From positions 1 to 64,000 of the forward strand of contig JAQPZY010001346.1 in the NCBI GenBank assembly GCA_029931535.1: 64,000 nt of DNA, given 5' to 3'. The stretch comes from Margaritifera margaritifera. Lineage: Eukaryota; Mollusca; Bivalvia; Unionida; Margaritiferidae. Each line of letters opens with the position of its first letter. The stretch's first letter is position 1. The notes beneath the pieces are model-generated. The model did no database searches. It was not told the DNA's origin and saw only the letters and a program-made list of their open reading frames with translations. Below are positions 23,186-30,890 of this stretch, piece by piece. The position numbers and the translations under genes were made by a program.

Positions 23186-26100
23186 TGAAATATATATGAC
23201 ATATAAAAAAACTTCCTAAAATTCTATGATTTATTTGTTACTGTAGTAGCTTTAACTTTTCTTTCTTAGTTACATGTACTTGATTTTGATTGGACCATCA
23301 TTGTTTGTCACTTGCCATCCTGAGATGTATGTATTATAGTATTTCTCCCATGATAGTAACTGGGGGGGAGGAGGGGGGCACCTTGTAAAGGTGGTGACAA
23401 GTGTGGGATGGGGTAAAGTTGCGTAAAGTTTGTATCAGTTGGGGATGAGTCTATCATTGGGTAAATATGGTAAATATTTACAATGTTTATATTTTTATAA
23501 AAATAAAATAAATTTGATGAATGTAGGCACTGTGTGGTTAAAAGGTAAAAAGCCTATGTCATAGGGGTTGTTTGGTAGTGTGTTACTTAGCAGACAGTGA
23601 CACTGTTGCAGGCAAGATCATTTATGTATTTTTATTACATATCTCCAATTTTAATTGTGCATATCATCTTCTCACTCCTTTTCATCTTTTTTTTTCCATG
23701 CCTTAAGGCAGATGGAATGAAGATAATGATTCATCAAAATTACTCTTATTTTTCTCATCTTGTAACACATAGCATTTCATGGCCACTTTTTACATCCAAA
23801 ATTCTTAAGTTGTATTCTCATGTTGTCTTGTACAAAATCTTTGACAAACAAACAATGGCAACAAAAAAGGTTCTCCTATGTATTAGAATAATAATGAGTT
23901 ATCACACACATTAATGTTTTCCTATGTGTTAGAATAATAATTAATTATCCCATGCATTAATGTTCTCTTATGTATTAGAATAATAATGATTTATCCCATG
24001 CATTAATTTTCTCCCATGTATTAGAAAAATAATGAATGATCCCATGCATTAATGTTCTCCCGTGTATTAGAATATTAATTAATTATCCCATGCATTATAG
24101 TTCTCCTACACATTAAAATAATAATGAATTATCCCATGCATTAATGTTCTCCTATGTATTAGAATATTAATGAATTATCCCATGCATTAATGTTTGCCTA
24201 TGTATTAGAATAATAATGAATTGTCCATGCAGTAATGTTCTCCTATGTATTAGAATATTAATGAATTACCCCATGTATTAATATTCTCCTGCATATAAGA
24301 ATAATAATGAATTATCACATTAATGTTCTCCTATATATTAGAATAATAATGAATTATCCCATGCATTAATGTATTAATGTTCTTCTGTATATTAGAATAT
24401 TAATGAATTATCCCATGCGTTATTGTTCTCCTGTGTATTAAAATATTAATGAATTATTCCATGCATTATTGTTCTCCTATGTATTAGAATATTAATTAAT
24501 CATCCCATGCATTAATGTTTTCATGAATAATACTTTTTCCACAAGATTGGCAGGGTAGGTGTATCTAGCAATAAATGTGTGCCACACAGTAAGAGTGTGT
24601 TACTGTCATCTTTCCCAGGATTCATTTGAAATTGTCTTTGAAAAAAAACCTATGGCTCAGAAGTAGTTGTATCTTGTTAACTCCTGCTTACTGATAATTA
24701 TAGATTTTTTTAGTCCATAATTATTTTGTTGTTTTATCTTACAAGTTTTAATCATTGTTACAGTTTCAGTTGCAGTCACATGTGCTATATTTATTATTTT
24801 GATTGGATTCAACAAAATATATTGTTAGTTCTGTTTAGAACCCCTTTATCATGATATTTCCCTTTGAAATCCATATGAGATAATTATATTTTTAGGTGAA
24901 GCGATATTAAAAGGCATAACTAATGCAACAAGATAAAAGGTATGTCTGTGTGGGCCTAGGAGACTAGTTAGGATTTTTCTTGGGCCATCATAAAAACATC
25001 CAGAGTTATGGAAAGACATTTGATATATTAGCTTGACTACAGTTGGAATATATCTAATGATTCCAACAAATAGGTCCAAAGAAAATTAAATTGTTGATGT
25101 TTCTTGCACTCCAGGTAAACAGTCACCTGTGTTTATTATTACTTTTTTCAAAGTCCATCAATATAGAACAAAGAATTTTTTTTTTATACAATAACCATCA
25201 TGTCAAATTTAGTAACTAATGATCAGAAAATGAAGTTTATTTGGTAGTGACCAATTACACATTCCCTAAGGAGACTTAAGAGTTATTTCCCTTCCAATAG
25301 GTCAGAGGTCACCAGGGAAAAAAGCAATCTATGTTTAGAAGCAATTTTGGTGAATGCACACTAAAATAAGCAGAATTATATATATATATTTTGTTAAAGT
25401 TTCTGTTTTCTCTAAAATGGAACCAAATTCTTGAATATGTGTATTTCAGATTTTTTAGATGCATTTGAATGAACACCCCATTGAGAGTAAAGCACTGTTT
25501 TTCCTAGCAACCTTTGACTTGATGCATCAGGACGTAACTCTAATGTCACCTCAGAGAATGTGTTGATTGGGGTATTGTAGACTACGAACCCATAAAAAAA
25601 AAAAAAACAGATGACAAAGATGGTTTTACAGAGTACCAAAAGTCATATTTACAGATCATTATATGTCCTTGAGTAAATTAAATTCTTACCATAAACTCAA
25701 AAGCATTCTATTTAACACATGAAAGATTATAAATCATGCATTCCTATTATTATGCATCACACTTATGAATTTTACATTGAAGAGTTGATGTAGTGAAATT
25801 AATTTAGGGATTTTTTCATTAAATTGATATATGATGGACATGCAAACAAAGTGGTATTCAATCTCAGTACATCTAACATTTTAATTGTATATTTACTAAT
25901 TTATCATGCCTTCCTGTTTCTATCATTGAATCATGTTTAGAGCACCTTAGAAGGCTGGAGAGAGTTTTCCTACATGGAAAAGGCTAATAAAAATTTTTTT
26001 TATTTTTTTATTCTGAGTAGAATTTAGAATTTGTTTGAAATTATTTTACAGTAGATATTGCTGGATAAACAAGTATATGATGGTTAAACAAGTGTATGTT

Positions 26101-29100
26101 GGTAAACAAGTGTATGATGCATAAACAAGTATATATGATGGGTAAATAAGTGTATGATTTTAAACAAATACATGTTGATTCAACAAGTGTATGATGGGTA
26201 AACAAGTGTATGATGGGTAAATAAGTAAATATGGTGGGAAAACAAGTTCATGATGGGTAAACAAGTGTATGATGGGTAAACAAGTATATATGAGGGTAAA
26301 CAAGTATATATGATGGGTAAACAAGCATATATGATGGGTAAACAAGAGTATGTTGGGAAAAAATATATGATGGGTAAACAAGTGTATCTTGGGTAAACAA
26401 GTGTATGATGGGTAAACAAATGTATGATAGGTAAATAAGTGTATGATGGATAAACAAGTACATGATGGATAAGTACATGATGGGTAAACAAGTGTATGAT
26501 AGGTAAATGAGTGTATGATGGGTAATAAGTATATATGATGGGTAAACTAGTGTATTATGCGTAAACAAGTATATATGATGGGTAAACTAGTGTATGATGG
26601 GTAAACAAGTAAATATGATGGATAAACAATTGTGTGATGGGTAAACAAGTATATATGATGGGTAAACAAGTGTATGATGGGTAAATAAGTGTATGATAGG
26701 TAAATAAGTGTATGATGGGTAAACGGATATATAATGGGTAAACAAGTGTATGATGGGTAAACAAGTATATATGATGGGTAAACAAGTGTATGATGGGTAA
26801 ATAAGTATATATGATAGGTAAACAAGTGTATGATGGGTAAACAAGTATATATGATGGGTAAACAAGTGTATGATGGGTAAACAAGTAATAATGATGGGTA
26901 AACAAGTGTATGATGGGTAAACAAGTATATATGATGGGTAAACAAGTAAATATGATAGGTAAACAAGTATATATGATGAATAAACAAGTGTATGCTGGGT
27001 AAACAAGTATATATGATGGGTAAACAAGTGTATGATGGGTAAACAAGTATATATGTTGGGTAAACAAGTATATATGTTGGGTAAACAAGTATATATGATG
27101 GGTAAACAAGTATATATGATGGGTAAACAAGTGTATATGATGGGTAAACAAGTATATATGTTGGGTAAACAAGTATATATGATGGGTAAACATGTATATA
27201 TGATGGGTAAACAAGTATATATGATGGGTAAACAAGTAAATATGATAGGTAAACAAGTATATATGATGAATAAACAAGTGTATGCTGGGTAAACAAGTAT
27301 ATATGATGGGTAAACAAGTGTATGATGGGTAAACAAGTAATAATGATGGGTAAACAAGTGTATGATGGGTAAACAAGTATATATGATGGGTAAACAAGTA
27401 AATATGATAGGTAAACAAGTATATATGATGAATAAACAAGTGTATGCTGGGTAAATAAATATATATGATGATAAACAAACAGATAGTGGATAAACAGGTA
27501 TAAGTTGCGTAAACAAGTATATATGATAGGTAAGCAAGTGTATGATGGGTAAACAAATGTATGATCAGTAAACAAATATGTGTTTGGTAAACAAGTGTAT
27601 GTTGCGTAAACAAGTATATATGATGGGTACACCTGTCTGAGGGGTAAACAAGTATATATGATGGGTTCACCTGTCTGAGGGGTAAACAAGTATATATGAT
27701 GGGTAAAGCAATGTATGATGGGTAAACAAGTGTATGTTGGGTAAACGTGTATGATGGGTTAGCAAGTATATATGATGGTTAAATTAGAGTATGATGGGTA
27801 AACAAGTGTATGATGGGTAAACAAGTATATGATGGATACACAATTATATATGATGGGTAAACAAGTATATATGATTGGTAAACAAGTGTGTGATGTGTTG
27901 ATATTTTATGCACAGTTACCATCTGTATCTTTTTTTCAGGCCAAACTATACTGTCAGTATAAACATGTCAAGTCACTATGGTTACTACTTTCCCTGGAGA
28001 AGACAAAGATTCTTGCTAATCACAAAGAGGTAAAACTGGTAGAAAATTAAGACATGAGACACTCCTTTAGGCATATATGATATACCTCTTTAGGCCTATA
28101 TGAGATACCCCTTTAGGCATATATGAGATAGTCTTTAGGCCTATATGAGATGCTCTTTAGGCCTATATGAGATACCCCTTTAGGCATATAAGAGATAGCC
28201 TTTAGGCCTATATGAGATACCCATTGAGGTCTGTACTTATTTCTTGATGGATATCAACATTGATTAAATATAGAGAAGTATGAATCTATGGATGCATGCA
28301 TGCATACATACAATTTCTGAAAACTATAAAGCCACAGATATAATTGCCAAATATTGTTTCTGTATACATGCTGAGATATTGTTTTCAAAGTTTATAATAA
28401 TCTACTGTATATATTCACGTATAAGCCGACCTGCCAAACTGAATGGGTAAAAACATTAAAAAGTGCATGACCCGTGCATAAGCCGACGCATAAGTCTTAG
28501 ATGACAGATAATGATGAAATATAATGAGAAATAGAGGAAACAGGTAAAATAACCCAAACACACACACACATATACTGAAGCCCCAGGTCCTCATGTACTG
28601 AGGTTACCTGGTTAATGGCTTAAATGGCTTATATGGTGTTAGTACAGCTATAATAGACCTAAGCCGACCTCACTTCTTCCAGGTTTTTATTTTTGCCTAA
28701 ATTTTTTGGCCTATACACGAGTATATACAGAAGTCAACCCTTCATTAGTTTTTCAGCTCTTAATTTGCTCTCAAGAAATTAATTTGATGAACATGATGAT
28801 GATTAAGATCATAACAAGTGATGTTAATAATTTCATCTTCCTTTTCTTCCTTTTAAGAAAAAGAAGAATAATTAATTTTTAGAAAATGTATTATATATGC
28901 TTGATTTACAAATATAATTGTGGTCATGATACAATACATTTGTACTTCATCTTGTGCCCTATATGTATATCTTATATAAGTGACTATTTAAAGTATAAAA
29001 ATAACAGTGCATGCTTTGGTGTCAGAAAATAAATTTTAGATTCCATTCATTAATTTCCTGTTGCAGATGATATTTGATGGGATTCCTGAGGATTTCCACC

Positions 29101-29798
29101 AACCCCTGACACCAGAACTCTGGAAATCTCTCAAAGAGTACCTCCAACATCTGCCTCTTAAATGTCTCATCCCCCTTCTGGAATTGATGTTTGAGTGTAT
29201 TGTCCTGGTCATTTCTGTCCCTCACAACAAAGATGATGAAGATTTTGTGGATGCCAAAGAGAAGAAGTAAAATATTTCCCATTCTTTGTCTCTTGTTAAA
29301 TTAAATGATCCTAAGGACCCCCACCCCTAATAAGTGCTCTATATTAATAGCTAAAATATCAAGCATTTTCTAAATGTTAATTAGGTACAAATTCACAAAA
29401 AACAGTAACTGCAGTAGCTCAGTGGTCAGCATTACAGACATGCAAATAAAAATGTACTCCAATTGCCTCAGCACTAAATAAGCTATTTGTGTTGCTGTGC
29501 TGTAAAACACCAAACCAAACCAATCACAAGAAACTAGAAGAGAATGTTTGCAGAATGCGATATAATTCTGCAAAAAGTCTTAAACTAACTCATAACCAAG
29601 GGTTTTGAAATTATCTTTTAATATTTTTTTGTTGCTTTTAGATTTGGAGACTACCTGCAAGTTCTTCTTTATGACAAAGAGATGGAGGTTCCATTAGAAA
29701 ACTTCCCTCAGGAAGTCTTGTCCAAGTACTGTGTGTCAACATGGGAGCTGACCTACAGGACCTTGCGGGACAAAGAAAGATCTGGATACAGAAATTGA
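10089..29798 (+). CDS. RNF213-like: RNF213/mysterin-like E3 ubiquitin ligase, C-terminal six exons (5' partial)
   Basis: Six exons, 10089-10302, 14888-14962, 18719-18910, 27940-28029, 29067-29266 and 29642-29798, each have AG acceptors and GT donors and join without a frame break, giving about 308 codons ending in TGA. The conceptual protein runs through motifs such as ISYHPEQDILPLVLANC, LERQIMDRFLFGKP, MVYRADYTNAATFRKLDEKI, LCQALDNLDIAISFLKSIGG and VKSLWLLLSLEKTK. I recognise these as the C-terminal region of RNF213, downstream of the AAA+ core and RING/E3 module. Family members are giant (human about 5,200 residues) cytosolic ATPase-ubiquitin ligases acting in lipid-droplet biology and antimicrobial ubiquitylation. 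The first exon starts mid-codon, so the bulk of the gene lies upstream of the window. No zinc or ATPase motif is expected in this part. The introns (4.6, 3.8, 9.0, 1.0 and 0.4 kb) are packed with repeats. The reading frame is intact, so it is probably functional. Which paralogue it is cannot be told. Confidence 0.8.
10468..10980. mobile_element. Dispersed repeat, short copy (internally deleted relative to 39378-40865)
   Basis: Aligned blocks shared with 39378-40865 include 'gtagacttatcattg', 'cacacagacattaaata', 'caccaagtttctg', 'ggttggttgttta'-like sequence and 'ggttacaggcatatat'. It begins CATACTTGACAACC, resembling the hAT-like terminus at 8629, and ends near ggcatatat. Relative to the other copy about 775 bp are missing after the 'ctttaaa.tcca' block. 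I infer a non-autonomous hAT-related element. Confidence 0.6.
11190..11560. repeat. Diverged tandem repeats with 'aggtcaaaggtca' cores
   Basis: Motifs such as 'aaaggtcaaaggtcac', 'gaggtcattgtaact', 'ggccaaaggacaagatcat' and 'ccaaaggtcaaggtcattg' recur at roughly 90-150 bp spacing with 'gacca....cttgac' and 'gggttttgca.agta' blocks between. The units are old and irregular. The first contains a perfect AGGTCA-A-AGGTCA. Confidence 0.55.
11561..12972. other. Intronic non-coding sequence
   Basis: Nothing recognised. Short open frames here lack splice context and family resemblance. Confidence 0.4.
12973..13018. repeat. 18-bp tandem repeat, 2.5 copies
   Basis: The unit catgaatagcaagaagtc is repeated without mismatch and followed by a partial third copy. 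Confidence 0.85.
13846..14290. repeat. Diverged ~180-bp repeat, three copies
   Basis: Blocks like 'gaaatttgataaatattatg', 'gaaacttggtacatgttatg' and 'gaaacttggtacatattatt' start near 13856, 14039 and 14207. Each is followed by 'tcatcat' and a 'caaatca.t.tactc' type block. The array is old and intronic. Confidence 0.65.
14644..14751. repeat. 36-bp minisatellite, three near-identical copies
   Basis: The unit begins aaaatatcatgacagacctc and ends gactggtgcctgg. Three copies differ by one base (gcctgg to ggctgg). Being a multiple of three it leaves an open frame on both strands, which I regard as incidental. It lies 137 bp upstream of exon (b). Confidence 0.9.
14888..14962 (+). CDS. RNF213-like exon (b), 25 codons
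   Basis: The acceptor is tttccag at 14881-14887 and the donor is GT at 14963. It encodes IEEMVYRADYTNAATFRKLD and a short end, ELDs excluded, in phase 0 on both sides. It is too short to stand out as an ORF and was found by family resemblance and splice signals. It links directly to exon (a), where family members continue with a Val-Tyr-Arg motif. Confidence 0.75.
15150..16075. repeat. ~152-bp tandem array, six diverged copies
   Basis: The block 'gtaactcaaccataccaaaa' with 'ctagatcagtgtgaccca' recurs near 15219, 15377, 15527, 15680, 15833 and 15985. Between are 'cttttgtatttttatctgtt' and 'ttcaccaacactcat'-like blocks. Intronic, between exons (b) and (c). Confidence 0.85.
16076..16971. other. 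Intronic non-coding sequence
   Basis: Nothing recognised beyond short simple repeats. Confidence 0.4.
16972..17031. repeat. 21-bp tandem repeat, about three copies
   Basis: The unit gagcaagctccagtcttccaa and two variants (gggcaagctccaatcttcca; gggcaagttcagttttcca) lie head to tail. Confidence 0.8.
17032..17834. other. Intronic non-coding sequence
   Basis: AT-rich sequence with no recognisable feature. Confidence 0.4.
17835..18385. repeat. Dispersed repeat with an internal ~132-bp duplication
   Basis: It starts 'cacctggccgaaagaccaag' and ends near 'gggtgagcaatatcaggtag' then ctttggcctcttg. Inside, 'atatgagcttatatcatcaa' occurs twice, near 17956 and 18089, each followed by 'atgagcaagatcca' and 'aggtgatc'. 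The CACCTGGCC opening and GGCC-containing close suggest a dispersed repeat with partly inverted ends. The family is unknown. Confidence 0.45.
18719..18910 (+). CDS. RNF213-like exon (c), 64 codons
   Basis: The acceptor is gtcacag at 18712-18718 and the donor is GT at 18911-18912, with phase 0 on both sides. It encodes a helical, Leu-rich segment containing LPDLCQALDNLDIAISFLKS, then IGGNPENDLDKFMVETLKIE. Codon use is balanced and richer in G+C than the flanking intron, as expected of a true exon. Confidence 0.8.
19113..19136. repeat. Left terminal inverted repeat of the 19-22 kb pogo element
   Basis: 24 bases identical to the reverse complement of 22218-22241, preceded by TA. Confidence 0.92.
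19935..21591 (+). pseudogene. Tigger/pogo-family transposase, one frameshift and two stops
   Basis: From ATG at 19935 (MESKGIKRKAYSVNEKLTVI) about 550 codons can be followed. Residues ~10-50 form a psq-type helix-turn-helix (KVCSELKLAESTLRGWLKDE). Residues ~70-135 form the CENP-B-type DNA-binding domain, ending GWLWRFQRRHGIK. The DDE domain follows: NCDEAGLCYRMMP (first Asp, near 20455), AWMTATLFTEWF, LLLLDNCPAHP (second Asp, near 20810) and TTSLIQPLDLGI (third acidic position). Breaks: a one-base frameshift near 20430-20440, TAA at 20872-20874 and TAG at 21022-21024; after both stops the same frame continues. The tail, QTKLTDFFKM then stop, is typical of the family. So few lesions together with perfect ends point to relatively recent activity. 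Confidence 0.9.
22218..22241. repeat. Right terminal inverted repeat of the 19-22 kb pogo element
   Basis: Exact inverse of 19113-19136, followed by TA. Confidence 0.92.
22242..23113. other. Intronic non-coding sequence with a poly-G run
   Basis: AT-rich. A run of about 17 G lies near 22631-22646. No coding or element ends seen. Confidence 0.45.
23114..23190. repeat. (AT)n microsatellite inside a palindrome
   Basis: About 31 TA repeats flanked by the inverted pair TTCAGCA and TGCTGAA, so the whole 76-bp stretch can fold into one hairpin. Confidence 0.9.
23868..24520. repeat. ~46-bp minisatellite, about 14 copies
   Basis: The consensus contains 'ttctcctatgtattagaata' then 'ataatgaattatcccatgca' and ttaatg. 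Copies vary by a few bases and small indels. It lies in the intron between exons (c) and (d). Confidence 0.9.
24521..26055. other. Intronic non-coding sequence
   Basis: AT-rich, with no coding or mobile feature recognised. Confidence 0.4.
26056..27890. repeat. 1.8-kb minisatellite of alternating 19- and 21-bp units
   Basis: The core is gatgggtaaacaagt followed by either gtat or atatat. About 90 units are present. Higher-order structure is visible: the block gtaaatatgataggtaaac followed by a gaataaacaagtgtatgctg variant occurs at 26946, 27236 and 27398. No unit contains a stop in any minus-strand frame, giving overlapping open frames of up to 380 codons that are low-complexity artefacts. The array ends about 50 bp upstream of exon (d). 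Confidence 0.95.
27940..28029 (+). CDS. RNF213-like exon (d), 30 codons
   Basis: A polypyrimidine tract and CAG acceptor end at 27939 and a GT donor follows at 28030-28031; phase 0 on both sides. It encodes AKLYCQYKHVKSLWLLLSLE then KTKILANHKE. The exon begins only about 50 bp downstream of the 1.8-kb minisatellite. Confidence 0.78.
28046..28225. repeat. ~25-bp tandem repeat, seven copies
   Basis: The unit ctttaggcctatatgagata with a ccc or gt spacer alternates cctat and gcata variants. Lies just downstream of exon (d). Confidence 0.88.
28405..28730. mobile_element. Pogo-like MITE
   Basis: The left end is TA|CTGTATATATTCACGTATAA. The right end inverted is CTGTATATACTCGTGTATAG. The ends match at most positions and share the CTGTATATACTCG family signature with the element at 37731-39110. 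The right TA has become AA. There is no coding capacity. Internal 'ataagccgac' motifs recur. Confidence 0.75.
29067..29266 (+). CDS. RNF213-like exon (e)
   Basis: The acceptor is ttgcag at 29061-29066. The donor is GTAA at 29267-29270, which would read as a stop if unspliced. The exon ends after two bases of a Lys codon, completed by the A opening the last exon. It encodes MIFDGIPEDFHQPLTPELWK followed by a hydrophobic helix, LPLKCLIPLLELMFECIVLV, and an acidic-basic tail. Confidence 0.78.
29401..29522 (+). mobile_element. tRNA-derived SINE, second copy with the same tail
   Basis: The head gcagtagctcagtggtcagc resembles a tRNA D-arm/A box, and the tail 'atttgtgttgctgtgctgta' then aaacaccaaacc matches the SINE at 252-446. 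It is shorter in the middle and lies in the last intron of the RNF213-like gene. Confidence 0.65.
29642..29798 (+). CDS. RNF213-like terminal exon (f)
   Basis: The acceptor is tgcttttag, ending at 29641. The first A completes the split Lys codon, then 51 codons (FGDYLQVLLYDKEMEVPLEN and onward to RDKERSGYRN) end in TGA at 29796-29798. Phase, acceptor and stop agree, so this is the native C-terminus. Confidence 0.78.
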
Positions 29799-30830
29799 TA
29801 GTGTTTGAATATGAGATCTATGTTATTGAGCTGTAAAATGCACAAACAAGATCTAGAAGTAAATCAAGTATAAGAAAAAATATGGACTATGCTCGCAGAA
29901 CCAACGACACAGTCAAGGAACTGGATGCAGACATTGTATGTAAATATGGGCTGTGCTGTCAGAACCAACAACACAGTTGAGGAACATTGCAGACATTGTA
30001 TTGAATTATTGGGATTGAATTTAAGTTTGTCAGACTGCAAGAATATTAAAAGAAACAATCTGTAAATATGGGATAAAAACTGCTGGAGCCAACAACATAA
30101 ATGTATATCTCGATGCAAAAATGAACTTTGTGAAAGGCAGACTTTTTGGGGTATTAGAGATATCTTTACACAGACTCTGTGGATGAATGACAACTGAACT
30201 GTCAGACCTCAAGACAACGTGTAGAAAACTGTCTTCATAGTTACAAAACTTCTTTTTACAAAATTTGTTCTCAGATACAGACATCAGAAATTTTAATTTA
30301 ATGTAGATGCAGTGATACTAGAATTATGAAAAATGGTCAAAATGATGATGATAAATTAAAATCAACATCAGGGATGACAGGAAGTGCTTTTATTTCCAGT
30401 TTGTTTAGTATACATCATGTTTGAAGATATTGATTTACATTTCATTAAAAAAAAAAAAAAAAAAAATTTTCCAAATGTCTATACCTAGGTTACCCTTTTA
30501 GGAAGGAATCTTGTATCTCCTTTGTGTCTCACCTTCTCTTAATAAAATTGTGCATATAGGATTTTATCTTTTTATAAAATGGAGTTTCCAGTAACTGATG
30601 TTAAATTCAGACATCACATTGCAGTGAAAAAATGTGGCTCTGTGTCTTTCCAAGAACCAGTTCATGTATGTAAAATTAGATTAATATTTTTTAATTTGGC
30701 TCATCCAAATTAAGAGGGAAAACAATAATCTTGTTCAAATTGTATCTTTTTTGATATTTTTTCCACAACTAGTTTAAATTATGACAGATTGACAAAACTA
30801 TAGAGAAGAAATCAATAAAAATGTGTATAG
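29799..30830 (+). other. 3' untranslated region of the RNF213-like gene (minimal extent)
   Basis: Sequence after the stop codon is non-coding in all frames. Candidate AATAAA hexamers lie at 30541-30546 and 30814-30819. The proximal part holds three diverged ~60-bp repeats, starting near 29878, 29942 and 30066, marked by 'aatatgg' then 'agaaccaac', and a 21-base A run near 30448-30468. A longer transcript ending at the AATAAA near 35754 is possible but would include the transposon at 30891-33558. Confidence 0.5.
30541..30546 (+). terminator. Candidate polyadenylation signal AATAAA
   Basis: This is the first canonical hexamer about 740 bp downstream of the RNF213-like stop codon. A second lies at 30814-30819. 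Which one is used cannot be decided from sequence alone. Confidence 0.35.
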
Positions 30831-30890
30831 TGTACATTTGTTTATACATAATAATCAACATTAAACTTTAGAATGAGCATAAACAACATA

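Noticed and set aside
23868..24520. Regularly spaced repeats resembling a CRISPR array
   Set aside because: The units are contiguous and diverged with no unique spacers, in a eukaryotic intron.
26547..27689. Minus-strand open frame of 380 codons and overlapping 371- and 316-codon frames
   Set aside because: They are translations of the 19/21-bp minisatellite, open in all three frames only because the unit lacks stops. No start context, domain or codon bias.
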